Source: Salinibaculum litoreum
Lineage (GTDB): Archaea; Halobacteriota; Halobacteria; Halobacteriales; Haloarculaceae
Length of the DNA: 64,000 nucleotides
Reading direction: 5' to 3'
NCBI GenBank assembly: GCA_009789175.1
Contig: CP046866.1
Span: 2,728,001 to 2,792,000, forward strand
Below the pieces are notes generated by a model. It made no database searches. It was not told the origin of the DNA and saw nothing but the letters and a program-made list of their open reading frames with translations. Shown here piece by piece: positions 27,840-37,439 of this stretch. How positions within the stretch are numbered: position 1 is the first letter of the stretch; every line of letters begins with the position of its first letter. Made by a program: the position numbers and the translations under genes.

Positions 27840-28535
27840 TCAGGCTTTGGGCTCGTCGATGCCCAGTTCAGCGAGCAGCGTCCGGGCCGCCGCCGCCGAG
27901 GATGGCGGGCCGCGGGCCGTAATCAGGTCGCCGTCGACGGTCACGCTCGTGTCCGCCCCGAGTTCGGCGTCCCAGTTCCCGCCCGCGGCCTTCACCTCGT
28001 CTTCGACCCAGTAGGGCAGTTTCCGCCCGTCGGTCAGCCGCTCTTGGTCGTCGAGCAGCCCTTCCTCCCAGGCGTTGGGGAAGCCGGTCACGTCCCGGCC
28101 GGCGACGAGGAAGTCACCGTCCGCGTCGCGGGCAAACGCCAGGATGCCGACGGCGTGACAGACGACCAGCGCCTTCCCCGTATCGCCGGCGACGGCGTCA
28201 CGCAGGAGACGCCGTGCGTGGCTGTCTTGGTTGATGTCCCACTCCGTGCCGTGCCCGCCGGGGAAGACCACGGCGTCGTAGTCCTCGGCGTCGACGCTTG
28301 CGAGCGGTTCGGGGTTGTTCAGCCGTTCGTCGGATTCATGCACCTCGCGGACGCGCTCGGCGGTCTCCTCGCCGACCTCCTCGGGGGCCATCGAGCGCTT
28401 GTCGACCGTCGGTACATCCCCCGTCGGTGTCGCTACTGTCAGGTCCAGACCGGCCCCGTCAAGCGTTTCCAGCGGCTCGATACATTCCTCGCCCCAGTAA
28501 CCGTGTTCGCTGACGACAAACAGTGCCGAAGGCAT
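27840..28535 (-). CDS. DJ-1/PfpI-superfamily protein (Hsp31-like)
   Basis: 231 aa from the ATG at 28535 ([17 protein letters not shown]). Glutamine-amidotransferase-like fold with the nucleophile elbow [11 protein letters not shown] (Cys near residue 133) and an E/D at [13 protein letters not shown]. The [12 protein letters not shown] strand is the family's oxyanion segment. Members act as protein or nucleotide deglycases, holdases or methylglyoxalases. It lies 31 bp upstream of upp on the same strand. Confidence 0.86.
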   Translation of the reverse strand: MPSALFVVSEHGYWGEECIEPLETLDGAGLDLTVATPTGDVPTVDKRSMAPEEVGEETAERVREVHESDERLNNPEPLASVDAEDYDAVVFPGGHGTEWDINQDSHARRLLRDAVAGDTGKALVVCHAVGILAFARDADGDFLVAGRDVTGFPNAWEEGLLDDQERLTDGRKLPYWVEDEVKAAGGNWDAELGADTSVTVDGDLITARGPPSSAAAARTLLAELGIDEPKA

Positions 28536-28604
28536 GCACATCCGTTGCACCGCCAGGCACAAATACCGAGTGCCCCGCCCGCTTCCGCAACGCCTAAATA
28601 TCTT

Positions 28605-28618
28605 TTAGGCCAACCTAA
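28605..28618. promoter_or_regulatory. Iron box 1
   Basis: TTAGGCCAACCTAA, a DtxR-type palindrome, three nt upstream of the ATG at 28622. A TATA-like TAAATA at about 28595-28600 is at leaderless distance from that ATG. Bound regulator would cover the transcription start. Confidence 0.85.
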
Positions 28619-28621
28619 ATT

Positions 28622-29125
28622 ATGGCGGAGGACTTACCGGCAGACGGCGACACAGGGGGAGAGACCGCCCTTACCGAGGCAGTGGCAACCATGCGGTCGG
28701 CGACCGAACGCATCGAGTCGCTGGCTGTCTCCGAGGGTGAGTTTTGCGTGGTCTGTGGGGAGACTGGCATCTCGCCGGCCCCGGTCACCGGCCGGCGGTT
28801 CGGGAGCTACGAGGACGCCGAGACGGCGTGTGCGGCCGCGCGGGACTACCGGGCGGCGCTCGCGGACATCGACCCGATGCTCTCGGAGTACGACCTGCTC
28901 GTCTCGGCGGTCGGGGAACGGTCGTTGCAGTTTGCGATGGCCCGCGAAGTCGTCGACCACGACCGCCCGAACGGGCTCCCGCGGGCAGAAGCGCGTGTGA
29001 CCCTGGCCGGCGACGGCTACGAGGAGTGGCTCCGCGTCGAGAATGCGCCGGTCGTCCACCTGACCGGCCCCGACGCCTTGCTCGATGACGAACTCGTCGG
29101 CCGCCAACTCGACGCGAAACTGTAG
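28622..29125 (+). CDS. Iron-box-controlled haloarchaeal protein of unknown function
   Basis: 167 aa, acidic. The centre holds GEFCVVCGETGISPAPVTGRRF with a CxxC pair and a following helical FGSYEDAETACAAARDYRAAL segment, then a beta-rich half. It has no signal peptide or membrane segment. The iron box three nt upstream and the leaderless promoter geometry put it in the same regulon as the siderophore transporter at 58-64 kb. A metal-handling role is inferred from regulation only. Confidence 0.78.
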   Translation: MAEDLPADGDTGGETALTEAVATMRSATERIESLAVSEGEFCVVCGETGISPAPVTGRRFGSYEDAETACAAARDYRAALADIDPMLSEYDLLVSAVGERSLQFAMAREVVDHDRPNGLPRAEARVTLAGDGYEEWLRVENAPVVHLTGPDALLDDELVGRQLDAKL

Positions 29126-29238
29126 CCTGGAGACCCTCCGCCGACCGGCGGCAACACTTATTCCTGTTGGCGTCCTACCGCGGTAGTACTGATGGGTTCG
29201 GGTACTGCGCAATCGAGTGTCGCTCGAACCGGGGTAGC

Positions 29239-29952
29239 ATGACTGAGTTCGAAGAGAGCGTCTCGGGGTTCAAACTCCGCGGGGACTGGGTCGATGTCGT
29301 CGAACACGGCGAGCGCATCGTCCGCGCGTTGCGTGACATGGACGACGACGATGTCGACATCGACGAGGACGCCCTCGCGGAGTTCGACGAGTGGCGGCCC
29401 AAGAGCCACGAGCGCATAGACGAGGACGTCAACGAGAAGACCGCAGAACAGGCAAGCGTCGAGGAAGGCAAGGGCGAACAGAAGGGCAAAGGTCCCGACG
29501 AGGACCTCCAGACCGCCGGCGAGAAACTCGCGGAGTCCTACGAGAATCTGGACGAACCTGACGAGGCCGTCGACAAGTGGGGCGAGAGCCTCGATTATGT
29601 CGCGCGTGCGGCAGACTCGGCCGGCCGGAAGGCTCTGCGTGCCGTCGAGGGTGCAGTCTACCGCAACGTGATGACCCAGATTGCCCCCTATTACTTCGAC
29701 AACGACCTCGTCAGCGCGAACCTCAAGCGCGTCGGCCGCGGCGAGGGCCCCAACTACGTCTTCGAGGTGGATGTCAACGACGACGACCTGAAGATTCGCG
29801 TCTCGAACAAACTCGCCGACTACGAGACTGAGGTGGACCGCTGGCACGTCGACACCGAGAAAGTGACGGAGGCCGTCGAGGCCGCAGAAGGCGTCGACGC
29901 GCCGGACCCCGACCAGACTGCCGACTCCAAGACCACCTCGAACCCGGAGTAG
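29239..29952 (+). CDS. Conserved haloarchaeal acidic protein
   Basis: 237 aa from the ATG at 29239 (MTEFEESVSGFKLRGDW). It is very acidic, with a charged low-complexity middle (EEGKGEQKGKGPDEDLQ) and a folded C-terminal half (NVMTQIAPYYFDNDLVSANL, then NYVFEVDVNDDDLKIRVSN). From memory this resembles the haloarchaeal DUF5828 family, which I cannot verify. There is no catalytic or membrane motif. Phytoene desaturase follows 64 bp downstream. Confidence 0.8.
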   Translation: MTEFEESVSGFKLRGDWVDVVEHGERIVRALRDMDDDDVDIDEDALAEFDEWRPKSHERIDEDVNEKTAEQASVEEGKGEQKGKGPDEDLQTAGEKLAESYENLDEPDEAVDKWGESLDYVARAADSAGRKALRAVEGAVYRNVMTQIAPYYFDNDLVSANLKRVGRGEGPNYVFEVDVNDDDLKIRVSNKLADYETEVDRWHVDTEKVTEAVEAAEGVDAPDPDQTADSKTTSNPE

Positions 29953-30016
29953 GCCAGTTAAAGGTCCACAATACGGCGGCCCGCAGGCTATTCGGACACA
30001 GCCGTAATCCCTGTCG

Positions 30017-31573
30017 GTGTCCCGTGAGTCCCCCGTCGCCGAGGCGCTCGGCGCACAGTCGTCGATTGATGACTCCGTGACCGTCGTCGGGGCCGGCATC
30101 GGCGGCCTGGCCGCGAGTTGCTATCTGGCCGATGCTGGGGCCGACGTGACCGTCCTCGAACGCCACGACCGGCCCGGCGGTCGCGCCGGTCGACTCGAAA
30201 CGGAGGGGTTCACCTTCGATACCGGCCCCTCCTGGTACCTGATGCCCGATGTCTTCGAGCGGTTTTTCCGACATTTCGACCGCGAACCTTCGGACTACTA
30301 CTCGCTGACTCGACTCGACCCTCACTACCGCGTCTTTTTCAAGGACGGTGACCGCGCCGACATATCCGCCGACCCTGCCGGCGTCCGCGAACTGTTCGAG
30401 TCCTACGAGACGGGCGCGGGTGCGGCCTTCGAGACCTACCTCGACGAGTCACAGTTCGTCTACGAGGTGGGCATGGAGCGGTTCGTCTACGAGGACCGCC
30501 CGCGCTTTCGCGACTGGGTCGATACTGACGTTCTCCGGTCGCTCCCCGCAGCCACGCTCGCGAAATCGATGGACAGCTACGTCGCCGACTTCTTCGACCA
30601 CCCGAAACTCCAGCAACTGGTCCAGTACACGCTCGTCTTCCTGGGCGGGTCACCGTACAACACGCCCGCTCTCTACACGCTGATGAGCCACGTCGACTAC
30701 AACCTCGGCGTCTACTACCCCGAAGAGGGCGGGCTCTACCGCGTCGTCGAGGCGCTTGCCGACCTCGCCGGGGAACTGGGCGTGACCCTTGAGACGGGCG
30801 TCGACGTGACCGGCATCCTCCCGGCCTCGACCGGCGGGTTGCACGTGGAGACGACGGCCGGCCCGCGAGTGACCGACACCGTCCTCAGCAACGCCCCGCC
30901 GGCACACGTCGACCGCGACCTGTTGCCCGAGGCTCACCGTTCCCGTGACGACGGCTACTGGGACTCGCTGACCTACGCCCCCTCCGCGTACATGCTGTAT
31001 CTCGGCGTCGAGGGGTCGGTCGACCCGCTCGAACACCACACGCTCGTACTCCCGACGGACTGGCGTGACCACTTCGAGGCCATCTTCGAGGAGCCCCGGT
31101 GGCCTGCCGACCCCGCCTACTACGTCAACGTCCCCTCGGCGACCGACGACACGGTCGCCCCTGACGACCACGAGACCGTCGTCGTCCTGGTCCCCGTCGC
31201 GCCCGGCCTCGAAGATGGCCCCGACGCCCGCGCACGCTTCCGCGAGCAGGTGCTTGCCGACCTCGCCGAGTACACCGGCGTCGATTTGCGGGACCGCATC
31301 GTCGTTGAGGAGGAGGCAAGCGTGGGGACCTTCGCCGACCGTTACTCCGCCCCCGGCGGGACCGCTCTCGGACTGGCGCACACGCTCGGCCAGACCGGGC
31401 CACTCCGGCCGGGCAGACGGGGGCCGATAGAGGGCCTTTACCACGTCGGGGGGTCGACCACGCCCGGTATCGTCGTCCCGATGTGTCTCATCAGCGGCGA
31501 ACACGCCGCCGCGGCCGTCGCCGCCGACCGGACGAGCGAGTCGCTGGCTGCGCGGCTCTCAGGCCTCCGATGA
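30017..31573 (+). CDS. crtI: Phytoene desaturase (CrtI type)
   Basis: 518 aa from a GTG. FAD-binding Rossmann motif VTVVGAGIGGLAASCYL and ERHDRPGGRAG at the N-terminus, substrate domain with FTFDTGPSWYLMPDVF, and C-terminal FAD motif GLYHVGGSTTPGIVVPMCLISGEHAA. It desaturates phytoene towards lycopene for bacterioruberin or carotene. Its last 15 bp overlap the converging Brp/Blh gene. Other desaturase-like steps are possible because haloarchaea have several CrtI paralogues. Confidence 0.92.
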   Translation: MSRESPVAEALGAQSSIDDSVTVVGAGIGGLAASCYLADAGADVTVLERHDRPGGRAGRLETEGFTFDTGPSWYLMPDVFERFFRHFDREPSDYYSLTRLDPHYRVFFKDGDRADISADPAGVRELFESYETGAGAAFETYLDESQFVYEVGMERFVYEDRPRFRDWVDTDVLRSLPAATLAKSMDSYVADFFDHPKLQQLVQYTLVFLGGSPYNTPALYTLMSHVDYNLGVYYPEEGGLYRVVEALADLAGELGVTLETGVDVTGILPASTGGLHVETTAGPRVTDTVLSNAPPAHVDRDLLPEAHRSRDDGYWDSLTYAPSAYMLYLGVEGSVDPLEHHTLVLPTDWRDHFEAIFEEPRWPADPAYYVNVPSATDDTVAPDDHETVVVLVPVAPGLEDGPDARARFREQVLADLAEYTGVDLRDRIVVEEEASVGTFADRYSAPGGTALGLAHTLGQTGPLRPGRRGPIEGLYHVGGSTTPGIVVPMCLISGEHAAAAVAADRTSESLAARLSGLR

Positions 31574-32608
31574 CCGGGTGACCGACCAGATGCCCTGCTT
31601 GCGGTCCAGCCACCCGCCGACGACCACGTGTGGAACGGCGATGACTGACACGAAGACGCTGTAGAAGGCCATCCACGTCACCGCCTCGACCGGTGGGTTC
31701 GGCGCGATTGCTGCCATCCCGCCGAGCACCAGCAGGGCACCGACCCACGGGAGCGCCGCCCGGCGGGCGAAGCGGGACAGCGCCGCCCCGACCGGGACAC
31801 TCGCCAGCGCGCGACCCTCGGCGGCCGCTCCGGAGAGGCGCGCCACCTGCCTGCTCGCGTACCAGCACGGGAAGTAGACGCCGATAGCGAGGATTGGCGG
31901 GACGACGGCGAAGAAGGCGACGAGCAACAGCGTCTCGCTGGCATCGACACGCCAGCCGTGGCCGCCACCGGTGCGGACCCGCCCCCACCCCAGGTGAACG
32001 AGGACCGCCACGGCGTAGACCGCACCGACGACGGCACGGATGTCGAAGCCCAGCAGCCACAGCAAGTCGGTGAGTGCGCCCTGCTCGAAGGTGCTGACCA
32101 TGTAGCTCGCCACCATGTAGTAGACGCCCGGATGGACGAGATAGGGGACGACCACGAGCGCGCCCCCGCGGACGGCCACCGCAAGCGCTCGCGGGAGGTC
32201 CGCCCGGAGGTGGTCGGTACCGGTCAGTGATTCGAGGACGCGAACGCCGCCGTGGCCCGCTTTCAGCGCCGTCACCGCAAGCGCCACCGCGAGGCCGGCG
32301 ACCGGCGCGACCAGAAACACCGCAAGTGACCCGCCGACGAGCGCGAGATATGCCAGCAGATACTCCACCTGGAAGCGCTCGCCCCGCCCCCGGAGGTTCT
32401 CGACGTGCTCGAACCCGCCATGGGGGAGGCTGATACCGACCATAAGGAGCAGGTACAGCAGGCTCTGGACCCGAATCGATGGGACCGTCCCGGTGAGGTG
32501 AGCGAGGCCAAGTCCGACGGTCAGGCCGGCAAAGACGAGCCACGACGCCCCGACGAGCGTTTTGGCTACGGTCCGTCCACGACCGACTGTCCACGAGGTG
32601 CCCGCCAT
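31559..32608 (-). CDS. Brp/Blh-family carotenoid oxygenase-like membrane protein
   Basis: 349 aa, eight or nine helices. Family hallmarks: GISLPHGGFEHVENLR, LKAGHGGVRVL, YFPCWYASRQVARL and the C-terminal IAVPHVVVGGWLDRKQG. Blh cleaves beta-carotene to retinal. In Blh the WHSxRH motif supplies two histidines thought to bind iron; here it reads WYASRQ, so both are replaced. It is either a divergent paralogue with another role or an inactive copy. The IS element sits about 40 bp upstream of its start and separates it from its likely promoter. Confidence 0.85.
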   Translation of the reverse strand: MAGTSWTVGRGRTVAKTLVGASWLVFAGLTVGLGLAHLTGTVPSIRVQSLLYLLLMVGISLPHGGFEHVENLRGRGERFQVEYLLAYLALVGGSLAVFLVAPVAGLAVALAVTALKAGHGGVRVLESLTGTDHLRADLPRALAVAVRGGALVVVPYLVHPGVYYMVASYMVSTFEQGALTDLLWLLGFDIRAVVGAVYAVAVLVHLGWGRVRTGGGHGWRVDASETLLLVAFFAVVPPILAIGVYFPCWYASRQVARLSGAAAEGRALASVPVGAALSRFARRAALPWVGALLVLGGMAAIAPNPPVEAVTWMAFYSVFVSVIAVPHVVVGGWLDRKQGIWSVTRSSEA

Positions 32609-32632
32609 AGCCGGCCGTTAGGAGTGTCCGCC

Positions 32633-32642
32633 CCTCAAGGAC
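32633..32642. repeat. Direct repeat at the left end of the IS6-type element
   Basis: CCTCAAGGAC, repeated exactly at 33338-33347 on the other side. It is the probable target-site duplication. IS6 elements usually give 8 bp, so two bases may match by chance. Confidence 0.7.
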
Positions 32643-33337
32643 GGTAGTGTTCAGATTAGCTGATTCCATGCGAAGGCGAACGATTGGAGCCAGTCGTCGG
32701 CTGTTTCTCGCTCGGCGTTGCTGAAACAGTTTGAGAACGAAGAGGTGCGGCGTTTTACCTCACGAAAGACACGCTCAACACTGTTCCGATTTCCATGGCG
32801 CTCGTATCTGAAATCGAGGCCGTGTCGTTGGCAGGCGTCTTTCAGTGGTGCTGCACCATCGACGAGAAACACAGCGTCGTCCACGTCGTGTTTCTCGCGG
32901 AGTTCAGTAAAGAATGCGTGAGCGAAAACGTTTGTCCGGACCGGTTCAAGCTTTGTATGGAGTAATTCGTTTGAGTCAGGATCGACGGCGGCGTACAGCC
33001 AGTAGCGCTCGTCATTGAGTTGGATCACAGTTTCGTCAACCGCAACGTGATCCGGTTGGCGTCCGTCTTGGGGCTGTAGATCGGCCTTGTGAACCCAGTT
33101 ATGAACGGTGGATCGTGCGCGGTGGACACCAAATACCTCAAGAAACGAAACAGTATTCGATAGCGATAGACCAGCCAGATGTAACTGAATACTGAGTTTC
33201 ATCAGCAGTCGCGGTGTCGCTTCTCGCTCCACAAACTCTAACTCGATCTGGTCTAAACAGCCGTTGAGGCGGTCGGTTTTTGGCATAGAGCACTAAAAAC
33301 CGCATCCGCCTCACTTTTCAAGCTTATCTGAACACCG
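32643..33337 (-). mobile_element. IS6-type insertion sequence (about 0.7 kb)
   Basis: One transposase gene flanked by near-perfect terminal inverted repeats: GTGTTCAGATTAGCT at 32647-32661, and on the opposite strand GTGTTCAGATAAGCT ending at 33335. It is flanked by a CCTCAAGGAC direct repeat. The size and single DDE gene fit the IS6 family. Exact ends are uncertain by two to four bases. Confidence 0.87.
32651..33286 (-). CDS. IS6-family DDE transposase
   Basis: 211 aa, normal for haloarchaeal IS6 transposases. N-terminal HTH (SLSNTVSFLEVFGVHRARSTVHNWVHKA) followed by the catalytic domain with D in HVAVDETVIQL, D in AVFLVDGAAPL and E in NSVERVFREVKRRT. The reading frame is intact from ATG to stop and both terminal repeats are present, so the element may still be active. 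Codon use is more AT-rich than its neighbours, as expected for a mobile gene. Confidence 0.94.
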   Translation of the reverse strand: MPKTDRLNGCLDQIELEFVEREATPRLLMKLSIQLHLAGLSLSNTVSFLEVFGVHRARSTVHNWVHKADLQPQDGRQPDHVAVDETVIQLNDERYWLYAAVDPDSNELLHTKLEPVRTNVFAHAFFTELREKHDVDDAVFLVDGAAPLKDACQRHGLDFRYERHGNRNSVERVFREVKRRTSSFSNCFSNAERETADDWLQSFAFAWNQLI

Positions 33338-33347
33338 CCTCAAGGAC
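33338..33347. repeat. Direct repeat at the right end of the IS6-type element
   Basis: CCTCAAGGAC, identical to 32633-32642. Joining the two flanks restores an uninterrupted sequence in which a TTATAAAAA box (minus strand, about 33366-33374) would lie upstream of the Brp/Blh gene. Confidence 0.7.
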
Positions 33348-33422
33348 CGGCCAAACCCTTTCGGATTTTTATAAGCAGCCGCGCCGGCAGGCTCTTACCC
33401 TCCCCACCTGTACGGGCCACAA

Positions 33423-34610
33423 ATGGTCGGAGCCGGGACGATGGCGACGTTGCTCGTCGCTGGTGTGGCGAGTCTGTTCATGGCCTGGGCAATCGGGGCT
33501 GGCTCATCGGGGTCGACCCCCTTTGCCCCTGCTGTCGGAGCCAACGCCATCTCCGTGATGCGCGCCGGCTTCTACGTCGGCATCCTCGGCCTGCTGGGTG
33601 CTGTCCTGCAGGGGGCAAACGTCACCGAAGCGGTCGGTCAGGAACTCGTCGTCGGGCAGGCGATTACGCCGCCCGCAGCCATCATCGCGCTGACGACAGC
33701 AGCCGTGCTGGTCGCCATCGGTGTCTTCGCCGGCTATCCGATTGCCACCGCCTTCACGGTCACCGGCGCTGTCATCGGCGTCGGCCTCGCACTCGGGGGC
33801 GACCCCGCAGTGGCGAAATACCAGCAAATCGGGACGCTCTGGGTCCTCACCCCCTTCATCGGCGGTGGTATCGCCTACGGGACTGCCCGCCTGCTCCGTA
33901 ACGACAGCTTTCCCGAACGCGTCCTCGTCCCCGCGCTGGCCGGGGCTGTCGGGTGCTTGCTCGCGAACATCCGCTTTGTCTTTCTCGGCCCACCCGACCA
34001 GCAACTCTCGGTCGCCGAGGCCGCCGTGTTGAACTTCGGCGGTGGTCTCACGACCCACGCTGCGGTGACACTCGCGGCCGGTCTGCTGGTCGCCAGCGCC
34101 CTCGGCTGGGACATGCGCGGCGACCCCGACCGCGGGCAACGCCACTTCCTGCTCGCGCTGGGCGGACTCGTGGCTTTCTCCGCAGGCGGCAGTCAGGTCG
34201 GTCTCGCACTGGGCCCGCTCTTGCCGCTTACTGATTCGGTGGGCATCCCGCTTGTTCCCCTGCTGTTTGGCGGGGGGCTGGGTTTGCTCGTCGGCTCCTG
34301 GACCGGCGCACCCCGGATGATAAAGGCCCTCTCACAGGACTACTCCTCGCTTGGACCACGGCGTTCGATTGCGGCGCTCATTCCCTCTTTTGCGATTGCA
34401 CAGACGGCGGTCTTTTTCGGGATTCCAGTCTCTTTCAACGAGATTATCGTCTCTGCCATCATCGGGAGCGGGTACGCCGCACGCGGCGGCGACGGCGGCG
34501 GCGTTTCGGGTTCGAAGATGGGGTACACGGTGCTGGCGTGGATTGGGTCGCTCGTGGGAGCGTTCGCGATTAGCTACGGGGCCTTCACTGTCGTGACTGC
34601 TCTCCTGTGA
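33423..34610 (+). CDS. PiT-family inorganic phosphate transporter
   Basis: 395 aa, ten or more helices. The N-terminal repeat signature MAWAIGAGSSGSTPFAPAVG and ANAISVMRAGF is the PiT GANDVANA-like motif, recurring in the second half near VSFNEIIVSAIIGSGYA. It moves phosphate with sodium or protons. It stands alone, with no PhoU-like partner. A TATA-like TTTTTATAAG lies about 50 bp upstream. Confidence 0.88.
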   Translation: MVGAGTMATLLVAGVASLFMAWAIGAGSSGSTPFAPAVGANAISVMRAGFYVGILGLLGAVLQGANVTEAVGQELVVGQAITPPAAIIALTTAAVLVAIGVFAGYPIATAFTVTGAVIGVGLALGGDPAVAKYQQIGTLWVLTPFIGGGIAYGTARLLRNDSFPERVLVPALAGAVGCLLANIRFVFLGPPDQQLSVAEAAVLNFGGGLTTHAAVTLAAGLLVASALGWDMRGDPDRGQRHFLLALGGLVAFSAGGSQVGLALGPLLPLTDSVGIPLVPLLFGGGLGLLVGSWTGAPRMIKALSQDYSSLGPRRSIAALIPSFAIAQTAVFFGIPVSFNEIIVSAIIGSGYAARGGDGGGVSGSKMGYTVLAWIGSLVGAFAISYGAFTVVTALL

Positions 34611-34679
34611 GGGGTCGCCGTTTGCCTCTGCTTGTCCAGCCGTGGCTGTCGTCGGCACAGTCCCAGTCCGGCCCATAAC

Positions 34680-37367
34680 TCAGTCCGTCATTGCGGCGGT
34701 GAGCCGCTGGCGGAAATCGTAGGGCTGTGGTCGCTCGCTTGGGGTCGTCGCCATCGCGTCGCCGATGGCGCTGTCCACTCCGTCCGGCAGTGATGGGTCC
34801 CTGACGGTCGGTGGTGTCAGGTCGCCGTTGACGATGGCACTGCGTGGGTCGTCGGCATCGATGAACGGCGGGTGTCCGGTCAGGACTCGGTAGGCGACGG
34901 CCCCGAGCTGGTAGGTGTCGGTTTCAGCCCCGGCGCTGTCGCCGGTCAGTTGTTCCGGTGCCGTGTACGGCGTAATCCAGTCGGCCCCCACCACCTGCGC
35001 GACGGCTTGCCGGACGCCCCAGCCTGCCAGTGTCACGACGGGGTTGGCCGACAGGTCCTCGCCGATGAACGCCACCGACGGGGAGATGCTCCCGTGGACG
35101 AGGTTGTACATGCCGGCGGTACGGACTGCCTCCGCGAGGTGTGCAATCGCATCGACGCGAGCGTCCCGCTCTAACGACGAGAGGATATCGTTCAGCTGTC
35201 CGGTTCCGGGGTCGAACGCCACCCAGGGGCGGGGCTCGTCGCCGCTGTCGTAGACGGTCGCGACGTGGGTGTTCTTGCTGATGCCCTCCCACTCACGGGC
35301 CGCCGTCCCGAACGCCTCGACGGCGTCGGCTGTCCCGGTGTGGTCGGGTGCCAGCGCGTAGATGCAGGTCTGTTTGCTGTCGTCACCGTCTGGGTATCGC
35401 CCGCTGTAGACGTGGACCGGTCCCGCCGTGTCGACGGGACGGAGCCGCTCGACTCGGTCACACTTCTGCAGGAACGCTCCGGCCGGCGATTTCGGCGACG
35501 GCGGCTCGTACTCGGCTGTCGATTCGGTTGCCGGGCTTTCGGCGACCGTCTCGGACGCTTCCGGCCTGTCGACGGGTTCCGCTTCGCCGCCGGACTGGCT
35601 GCCCCCGTCGTCTACAGACCCGTCGCCGGCACTGTCGGACGAGTCAGGGGAGTCCGCAGTCGACTCGCCGGTCCCGTCGTCTTCGTCGTCGTGCTCGTTT
35701 CTGACGTGTTTCCAGACAGCCAGCGCGGCGATGGTCGAACTCACGGCGACTACGCCACCCAGCACTGTCGTGTTCGGCGAGTCCGCCGTGCTTGTCTCGC
35801 GGGCTGTGGTGGCCGCTGTCTCCGGGAACCGTGTCGTGGCTTGTTCTGTTGTGTGATCGACAACCGTCGGCGTCACGGTGGGTGTGGAGACGGGCGTCGT
35901 CACGGTGGGTGTGGAGACGGGCGTCGTCACTGCGGCCACCGCAACTGTCTGCGTTGCCGTGTACCGTGTCCCGTCGGTCGACACGCGCAACTGCACGGTG
36001 TACTCCCCTTGCTCGGCGAAGCTGTGAGTCACCCGCTGGCCGGTGGCCGTGAAGGCGGCGTCGGTCCCGAACGACCACTCGTAGGTGGCGTTCTCGGCAG
36101 TCTGTACCGACCCCTCGAACGTGACCGTCTCCCCCACGAGGGCTCCGTCGGGCCCTTCGATTTCTGGGGTGAGAGTCCCTTCGGTCAGTGCGTACACGGA
36201 CCCGTCGTTGCTCCCGACGTAGACGGTGCCGTCCACCACGGCAGGTGACGACGCCACACTGTCGCCAGTCTGGAAGCGCCACTGCTCGGCCCCGTCCGCT
36301 GTCGAGAGGGCGTACACGTTCCCGTCGTAGCTCCCGACGTAGACAGTGCCGTCGACCACGACCGGGGACGAGACCACAGCACCGTCGGTCTGGAAGCGCC
36401 ACTGTTCGGCCCCGTCCGCTGTCGAGAGGGCATAGAGGCGTCCCCTGCTACTCCCGACGTAGACCGTGTCGCCAACGACCGCTGGAGACGAGGCCACACG
36501 CCCGAGAGTCTAGACGCGCCACCGTTCGGTTCCATCCGCTGCCGATACTGCGTACACGATGCCCGCGTCGAGTGAATTGTCGCCGACGTAGACGGTACCG
36601 TCGACGACTGCCGGCGATGAGGCGATACCGGACTCGGCCCGAAACCGCCACTGTTCGGTGCCGTCTGTCGCCGAGAGCGCGTAGACGTTTGTGTCGAAAC
36701 TCCCGACGTAGACTGTTCCGTTGACCACTGCCGGTGACGTGGTTACGCCCGACATGGGTCGGGTCTGGAACCGCCACCGTTCGGTGCCGTCTGCCGCCGA
36801 AAGCGCGTAGACGGACCTGTCACCACCCCCGACGTAGACGGTGCCGCCGACGACTGCCGGCGGTGATGTCACGAACTCACTGGTTTGAGTGTCCCACTGC
36901 ACCGTGCCGTCGCCAGCGTCCAGTGCGAACACGGCCCCGCCCTGGCTTCCGACGGTACCACTCCCGACGTAGACAGTACCGCCGACGACTGCGGGTGATG
37001 ACACCACTCCAGCGTCGGTCTGAACGCGCCACCGCTCGGTGCCATCCGTCGCCGAGAGGGCGTATACGTTCCCGTCGTAACTCCCGACGTAGACGGTGTC
37101 GCCGATGACTGCCGGCGACGAGGCAACTTCTCCCTCGGTCCGGTAGCGCCACTCTCGGGAGATGGGTGCGTCCGGCCCGGTTTCGTCGGGGTTGTACCCG
37201 GTGTTCGCCACGTTGACGCAGTACATCGGGTGCCCGGCGGCATCGACCTGAGGCTGGTGCCATTGTCGAACCCGGCCACGACTCTCACTCGAACTGATGA
37301 GGCCCAGACCACTCAGTAGTCCACCCTGCCGGAGAAATTCCCGACGCGAGAACGTCTCGATGGGCAT
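34680..37367 (-). pseudogene. Tat-exported PQQ-propeller / PKD / TM / pseudokinase protein with an in-frame amber
   Basis: 895 codons in one frame from the ATG at 37367, interrupted by TAG at 36510-36512. Order: Tat signal (FSRREFLRQGG), about nine PQQ-type propeller repeats (each near SSPAVVGDTVYVGSYDGNVY), a PKD domain (about residues 420-490), a Thr-rich linker, one membrane helix (VLGGVVAVSSTIAALAVWKHV), then a cytoplasmic kinase-like domain. The amber stands where other repeats have Gln (WRVQT or WRFQT). In the kinase part HRD is replaced by HGS, DFG by GWG, while TAPEQ remains, so it is probably a pseudokinase. It links an external sensor to a cytoplasmic scaffold. Confidence 0.88.
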
Positions 37368-37439
37368 TGCCGTCGAGACAGAACGTGTCGCCCCATCTCA
37401 ATAAACCTACTCGTTGTTCTACTCCCGACTGGAGAGCAC

